Shown here: in pieces, positions 34,164 to 37,584 of the stretch | Layout: every line of letters begins with the position of its first letter | Numbering within the stretch: the first letter of the stretch is position 1 | Program-made: the position numbers and the translations under genes | Origin: Clostridiales bacterium | GTDB taxonomy: Bacteria; Bacillota; Clostridia; Lachnospirales; Lachnospiraceae | Direction: 5' to 3' | Length of the DNA stretch: 37,584 bases | Assembly (NCBI GenBank): GCA_022778745.1 | Contig: JALFSR010000101.1 | Coordinates: 1 to 37,584 of the forward strand | The notes under the pieces: model-generated | Databases searched by the model: none | What the model saw: the letters and a program-made list of their open reading frames with translations, nothing else | Told to the model about the DNA's origin: nothing

Positions 34164-34386
34164 GTACTTTTTTGAATTTTTTTTATTTTTTTTAATATTA
34201 TCTTATTTATTATTTTTATCAATTATTTTATCCTGCTTTATAATTATTTTAATTATTTAATTCTGATTTATTTTTGCTATTATATAAAAAATTCATACTT
34301 TTTAGGTGAATTACAATCAAAATCCACATAAAATAAGTATTTAAAATCTGTTTATTGCTTTTCCACAAACTATTTTTACGCAAAGA
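34164..34386. other. Very AT-rich spacer
   Basis: A pyrimidine-rich, almost G-free stretch on the plus strand between the xerD terminator and the non-coding RNA promoter. One TTTTCCACA, a DnaA-box-like nonamer, occurs near 34359; a single site does not make an origin. No gene is seen. Confidence 0.5.
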
Positions 34387-34426
34387 AAACACCAATGAAT
34401 TTTAGATAAAAAATTCATTGGTGTTT
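34387..34426 (-). terminator. xerD terminator
   Basis: AAACACCAATGAATTTT (34387-34403) and AAAATTCATTGGTGTTT (34410-34426) are a perfect 17-bp inverted repeat with a 6-nt loop, followed on the minus strand by TTTTCTTT. Confidence 0.85.
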
Positions 34427-34502
34427 ATAAATAAAACGGATTATTATTTATGTATTTAGAATAAGGGACTGGTCATTCTGCAGCAAAACAGGCATTTGAA
34501 AT

Positions 34503-35261
34503 CTAATTTGCTGCATTTAACGATGCCTCAAAAGAATAGCGCAGTGTACGAGAAGTAATTTCTTTAGAAATTCCTGCTTCTCTTGCATATGCTTTTAATA
34601 ATTTCCAAACTCCCTGTCTGCTCATTGGTTTCCCTAAACAACTCAAAAAAAGATAAGGTTCTCCTTCTTCTTTTACTAACTGCGGTCGTGCTTCTATTAA
34701 ATAACAATTCAAAGCTTCTTTTACACCCAAATCAAATGGAATTGACCGTTTTCGCTGTCTGCTAGTAATATAATGAAACGTCATGTTCAAATCTGATATT
34801 TTCAGAGAAATAATCTCAGTCACTTTAAGGTCTGTAGCATATAATAACTGTAATATCGCACGATCTCTTAATTCTTTTGGTGTCCGTTTGCTTGGCTGTC
34901 TCAACAACCGTTCTATCTCTTCCTCTGTCATAATTTCTGTCTGTTTCTTTTCTACTTTTGGATGATGTATCAATCTTGTTGGATCTTCCTCTACGATATG
35001 TTCACATAACGCATAGTAAAAAAACGCCCTCAGCGCAGCAAACATCCTTGATATCGTTGCGGCAGATTTTCCTTCCTTCTCTAAGAAAATCATATAAGAC
35101 TGTACGGCTGTTGCTGTTACTTTTCTCCATTCCATAATCCCTTCTTGATTCAAATAAGCTGTAAAATATCGCAAATCTCTCTCATATGACAATTCTGTAT
35201 TATGAGAAACTTTCTTTTGCTCTTTTAAATAAAGAAGAAAATTTTTTATATCATTCAACAT
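34503..35261 (-). CDS. xerD: Degenerate XerD-like tyrosine recombinase, truncated
   Basis: A 252-residue relative of XerD (normally near 295). The N-terminal core-binding domain (NTELSYERDLRYFTAYL) and most of the catalytic domain are recognisable. Against the family's R-K-H-R-H-Y residues, the first Arg is Lys146 (ATDLKVTE), the His of HxxR is Arg238 (SRTLRYSF), Arg241 remains, and the last His and the nucleophilic Tyr are absent because TAG ends the frame. After the stop, another frame gives LLQNDQSLILNT, a possible decayed remnant of the LLGHxxxxTTQIY box. It should be inactive in strand cleavage. Order with spoIIM and nudF resembles the Bacillus xerD locus, so this may be the ancestral gene in decay. 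Confidence 0.8.
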   Translation of the reverse strand: MLNDIKNFLLYLKEQKKVSHNTELSYERDLRYFTAYLNQEGIMEWRKVTATAVQSYMIFLEKEGKSAATISRMFAALRAFFYYALCEHIVEEDPTRLIHHPKVEKKQTEIMTEEEIERLLRQPSKRTPKELRDRAILQLLYATDLKVTEIISLKISDLNMTFHYITSRQRKRSIPFDLGVKEALNCYLIEARPQLVKEEGEPYLFLSCLGKPMSRQGVWKLLKAYAREAGISKEITSRTLRYSFEASLNAAN

Positions 35262-35399
35262 ATCTCATTCCTCAAAATTTTTAATAACAAAATATCGCGC
35301 ATATTTCGTCAATCTATACAAATAAAACAAATATTCCCGTCAACTGCCAATCACCTAAAAGCAATGAGATTTCGGCGAAATAAATTTAAACTATTTTTA

Positions 35400-35930
35400 T
35401 TACAAGATTTTTTGCAAAAGCCACGGATTGCACCATGCTTCTGACAACACTCCTATGAAAAATATTCCACCAATAATCAAGTAAGACTGCAACGCATAGC
35501 GCAATGGGAGCTGCTGACGCTGGCAAGACTGCAGCATAAGCAATACAACACCTATCCCATAGAAAAAGTAATGTGGCAATACTACTGCTAAAAATGCAGC
35601 AATTCCCCTTACTCCATATACCATTGTTGCTGTGGCAATCATACATGCCATACAAAAACCACTATAACCGCATAGTACACAAAAAACTGGATAAGCAATT
35701 ACTGTCATACTTAATAAAATACAGGCTGCCAATTCCCAAAAACGATCTTGTAAAATAAAAAAAAATAATCCCCAAAAATCGGTAATTAATCGAATCTGTT
35801 GTTTTATATTAGAATGATATATTTTCATATCAACTCCAACAATAGACTGCAATAGAAATGTCGCCGCCGTACCTAGAATAACTCCAGTAAAAAATAAACT
35901 GACTAATACAATCTCTTTATTCCGAATCAT
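35400..35930 (-). CDS. spoIIM: Stage II sporulation protein M
   Basis: A 176-residue integral membrane protein. With SpoIID and SpoIIP it drives septal peptidoglycan thinning and engulfment of the forespore. The N-terminal VLVSLFFTGVILGTAATFLL helix, about four further hydrophobic segments and the closing LSEAWCNPWLL are typical of the family. ATG 35936 is one base from AGGAGG; the next ATG, 35930, has seven-base spacing and is taken as the start. It lies between nudF and xerD. I looked for a sigma-E promoter in the 140 bp upstream and could not identify one with confidence. Confidence 0.9.
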   Translation of the reverse strand: MIRNKEIVLVSLFFTGVILGTAATFLLQSIVGVDMKIYHSNIKQQIRLITDFWGLFFFILQDRFWELAACILLSMTVIAYPVFCVLCGYSGFCMACMIATATMVYGVRGIAAFLAVVLPHYFFYGIGVVLLMLQSCQRQQLPLRYALQSYLIIGGIFFIGVLSEAWCNPWLLQKIL

Positions 35931-36077
35931 AAGCATTCCTCCTGCAATCTATTCTGACTTACTTTTATAAGCAAATGAGTTTTATGCCTTATATTATAAG
36001 TTTATATGCAGCAAAAATCATTTTTATGCTTCTGCAGAATACCCTATTTGCTTCGCTATTTGATTCGGTTTACCTAT

Positions 36078-36614
36078 TTATCTGCCGATTTTATTTTTAT
36101 ACGCAAGAATGGATGCTACCGTTTTTGCATCTTGCAGTGTTCCATCATAAATCATCTGGCAAAGTTCTTCTAAATCATATTCCTTTATTTCTAAAAACTC
36201 TTCTTCATCCAAATGCTGATGTGTGGCAGTAAGATCCGTAGCCAAATAAATATCAATAATTTCATTACAATATGCAATACCTGTACGCAATGTCATTAAA
36301 AATTCAATTGTTCCTGCATGATAGCCTGTCTCCTCTTCCAATTCTCTTGCTGCACATTCCATCGTTGGTTCTCCTGCAAAGTCTCTTGCTCCTGCTGGAA
36401 TCTCCAATGTCTCTCTATCTTGAGCTGGACGGTATTGACGTACCATTAAAATCTTTCCATCATTTTTTACAGCTAATACGGCTGCCGCACCTTTATGAGA
36501 AAGAAAATCCCACTTTGCGACTTTTCCTGTTGGCATTAAAATCTCATCCTCATAAAAATCTAAAATAGCTCCTTTATGAACGAGATTTCTTCCAATTCGT
36601 TTCATATGTTCCAC
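36078..36614 (-). CDS. nudF: NUDIX hydrolase, ADP-ribose pyrophosphatase type
   Basis: A 178-residue cytoplasmic enzyme. The NUDIX box is GARDFAGEPTMECAARELEEETG near residue 75, with the catalytic REL-EE segment intact and one extra residue before the first Glu. The upstream VRQYRPA and the PAGA lead-in are typical of ADP-ribose diphosphatases, which hydrolyse ADP-ribose to AMP and ribose 5-phosphate. The start is GTG 36614, nine bases after GGAGG; an in-frame ATG is three codons later. It begins one base after the proC stop and is cotranscribed with it. Confidence 0.9.
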   Translation of the reverse strand: MEHMKRIGRNLVHKGAILDFYEDEILMPTGKVAKWDFLSHKGAAAVLAVKNDGKILMVRQYRPAQDRETLEIPAGARDFAGEPTMECAARELEEETGYHAGTIEFLMTLRTGIAYCNEIIDIYLATDLTATHQHLDEEEFLEIKEYDLEELCQMIYDGTLQDAKTVASILAYKNKIGR

Positions 36615-36615
36615 G

Positions 36616-37431
36616 TTAGTTTTCCTCCGTTTTTTTCTTCATATTCACACATTTATCATAGCAGGCATCCGTTGCTTTCATAATCGCATTACGGAAGCCA
36701 TATTCTTCTAATGCTTCTACTGCTGCGATTGTCGTTCCTGCTGGAGAGCACACCATATCTTTTAATTCTGCTGGATGTTTGCCAGATTTCAATACCATCT
36801 TTGCTGAACCAATTACTGTCTGCGCCACAAACTGATATGCAAGATTTCTTGGAATTCCATACTTTACCGCACTGTCTGCCAATGCTTCAATAAACATATA
36901 TACATATGCTGGAGAGCTTCCACTTGCACATACAACTGCATCCATCAAGCGTTCTTCTACTGCATGTACTTTTCCAAATCCACTGAAAATCTTCTCAATT
37001 ACAGAGAGTTCGTCTAATGTAAATGCTTTTTGATCAAAACAAATTCCAGACATACCTTCTCCAACTAATGCTGGAGTATTTGGCATTGCTCTCACAATCT
37101 TTTTATCAAATCCAAGACGTTCTTTTAAATTATCAATCGTAATACCTGGAGCAATTGAGATAATAACATGCTCTCTTGTAACAATATTTTCAATATTTTT
37201 TAAAACGTCTGAATAGTACTGCGGCTTTACTGCCAAAACAAGATATTTACATCCATTTGCACATTCTGCATTGCTTTCTACAAAACGTACTCCTGTCTCA
37301 TCATAAATCTTTTTTACCCGTTGTTCATTTACATCTGTGAAAATAATATCTGCTTTATCAAAATTTTTAAGAGAACCTCGAAGCATTGCATACCCCATAT
37401 TTCCCATACCAATAAATCCAATCTGAGCCAT
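36616..37431 (-). CDS. proC: Pyrroline-5-carboxylate reductase
   Basis: Reduces pyrroline-5-carboxylate to proline with NAD(P)H. The 271-residue protein has the N-terminal Rossmann loop IGFIGMGNMGYAM, the RAMPNTPALVGEG segment near 114, and the C-terminal signature near 200-225 (FVAQTVIGSAKMVL, HPAELKDMVCSPAGTTI). Length is standard. AAGGAGG serves the ATG. It heads the proC-nudF-spoIIM group. Confidence 0.96.
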   Translation of the reverse strand: MAQIGFIGMGNMGYAMLRGSLKNFDKADIIFTDVNEQRVKKIYDETGVRFVESNAECANGCKYLVLAVKPQYYSDVLKNIENIVTREHVIISIAPGITIDNLKERLGFDKKIVRAMPNTPALVGEGMSGICFDQKAFTLDELSVIEKIFSGFGKVHAVEERLMDAVVCASGSSPAYVYMFIEALADSAVKYGIPRNLAYQFVAQTVIGSAKMVLKSGKHPAELKDMVCSPAGTTIAAVEALEEYGFRNAIMKATDACYDKCVNMKKKTEEN

Positions 37432-37498
37432 AATTCCTCCTTAAATTATATAAAAAATTTTACACTCTTATCTTATCCTGCTTTTAATATTATGATGT

Positions 37499-37569
37499 TG
37501 GGGTAAAAAGATAGTTTGACCCCATGATACCTACGGATTGCTCCGCACGATATGTTCTCGCAATCCTAG
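37499..37569. repeat. Two palindromes upstream of proC
   Basis: TGGGGT (37499-37504) pairs with ACCCCA (37519-37524). Next to it, CTA-GGATTGC (37531-37541, one bulged C) pairs with GCAATCC-TAG (37560-37569). They have the look of a dispersed intergenic repeat. No clear proC promoter could be placed between them and the gene, and the window ends soon after. Confidence 0.45.
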
Positions 37570-37584
37570 AAACATTCGAAATTC

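Noticed and set aside
34359-34367. DnaA-box-like TTTTCCACA in AT-rich DNA, as a possible replication origin
   Set aside because: A single site, and no dnaA, dnaN or other origin genes nearby.

Overview
The window (37.6 kb, AT-rich) reads as chromosomal sequence from an anaerobic, low-GC Firmicute, most likely a Lachnospiraceae (Clostridium cluster XIVa) gut bacterium. Supporting signs are pyruvate:ferredoxin oxidoreductase, an anaerobic class III ribonucleotide reductase, SpoIIM (endospore lineage), strong AGGAGG ribosome binding sites, frequent TTG/GTG starts, and FolD/FchA and CobW-type proteins of the kind seen in that family. This placement is inference from gene content; no rRNA or tRNA gene was seen.

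Layout. 1-3094 (-): 5' part of nifJ, running off the left edge. 3752-4561 (+): a tandem GNAT acetyltransferase. 4631-7275 (-): NlpC/P60 peptidase, M19 dipeptidase and dapF, a tight operon that looks like murein-peptide/diaminopimelate metabolism. 7383-8003 (+): a ThyX-like protein. 8083-11230 (-): nrdD-nrdG-dut, deoxynucleotide supply, with two candidate NrdR boxes and an attenuator-like leader. 11691-13943 (-): a small helical protein, hflK and hflC. 14130-21348 (-): citrate synthase, a HAD-IIA phosphatase, fchA, folD and a YgiQ radical SAM protein in one close-packed unit, followed by glyA with its own promoter; fchA, folD and glyA together form a tetrahydrofolate one-carbon module. 21732-24155 (-): a P-type cation ATPase. 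24515-26981 (-): PAP2 phosphatase, O-acetylhomoserine sulfhydrylase and a HAD phosphatase.

27396-28304 (+): pyrB. Its partner pyrI is not next to it but at 30834-31265 on the opposite strand, at the end of an operon of two CobW/COG0523 GTPases. One carries six exact 15-residue Cys/His repeats; the other is fused to a YcgQ-like C-terminal domain. Between pyrB and pyrI lie an HD hydrolase and a beta-lactamase-fold serine hydrolase. 34503-37431 (-): proC, a NUDIX hydrolase, spoIIM and a degenerate xerD, an order recalling the nudF-spoIIM-xerD neighbourhood of Bacillus.

The most unusual stretch is 33584-34128 (-). It has a near-consensus promoter preceded by very AT-rich DNA and a textbook terminator about 545 nt downstream, but no credible open reading frame between them, so it is a candidate large structured non-coding RNA. 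Other points of interest are the mutually exclusive hairpins ahead of nrdD, the substituted cyclohydrolase residues in FolD beside an FchA, the split pyrB/pyrI pair in a zinc-type context, two small palindromic repeat families, and a 96-bp MITE-like element.
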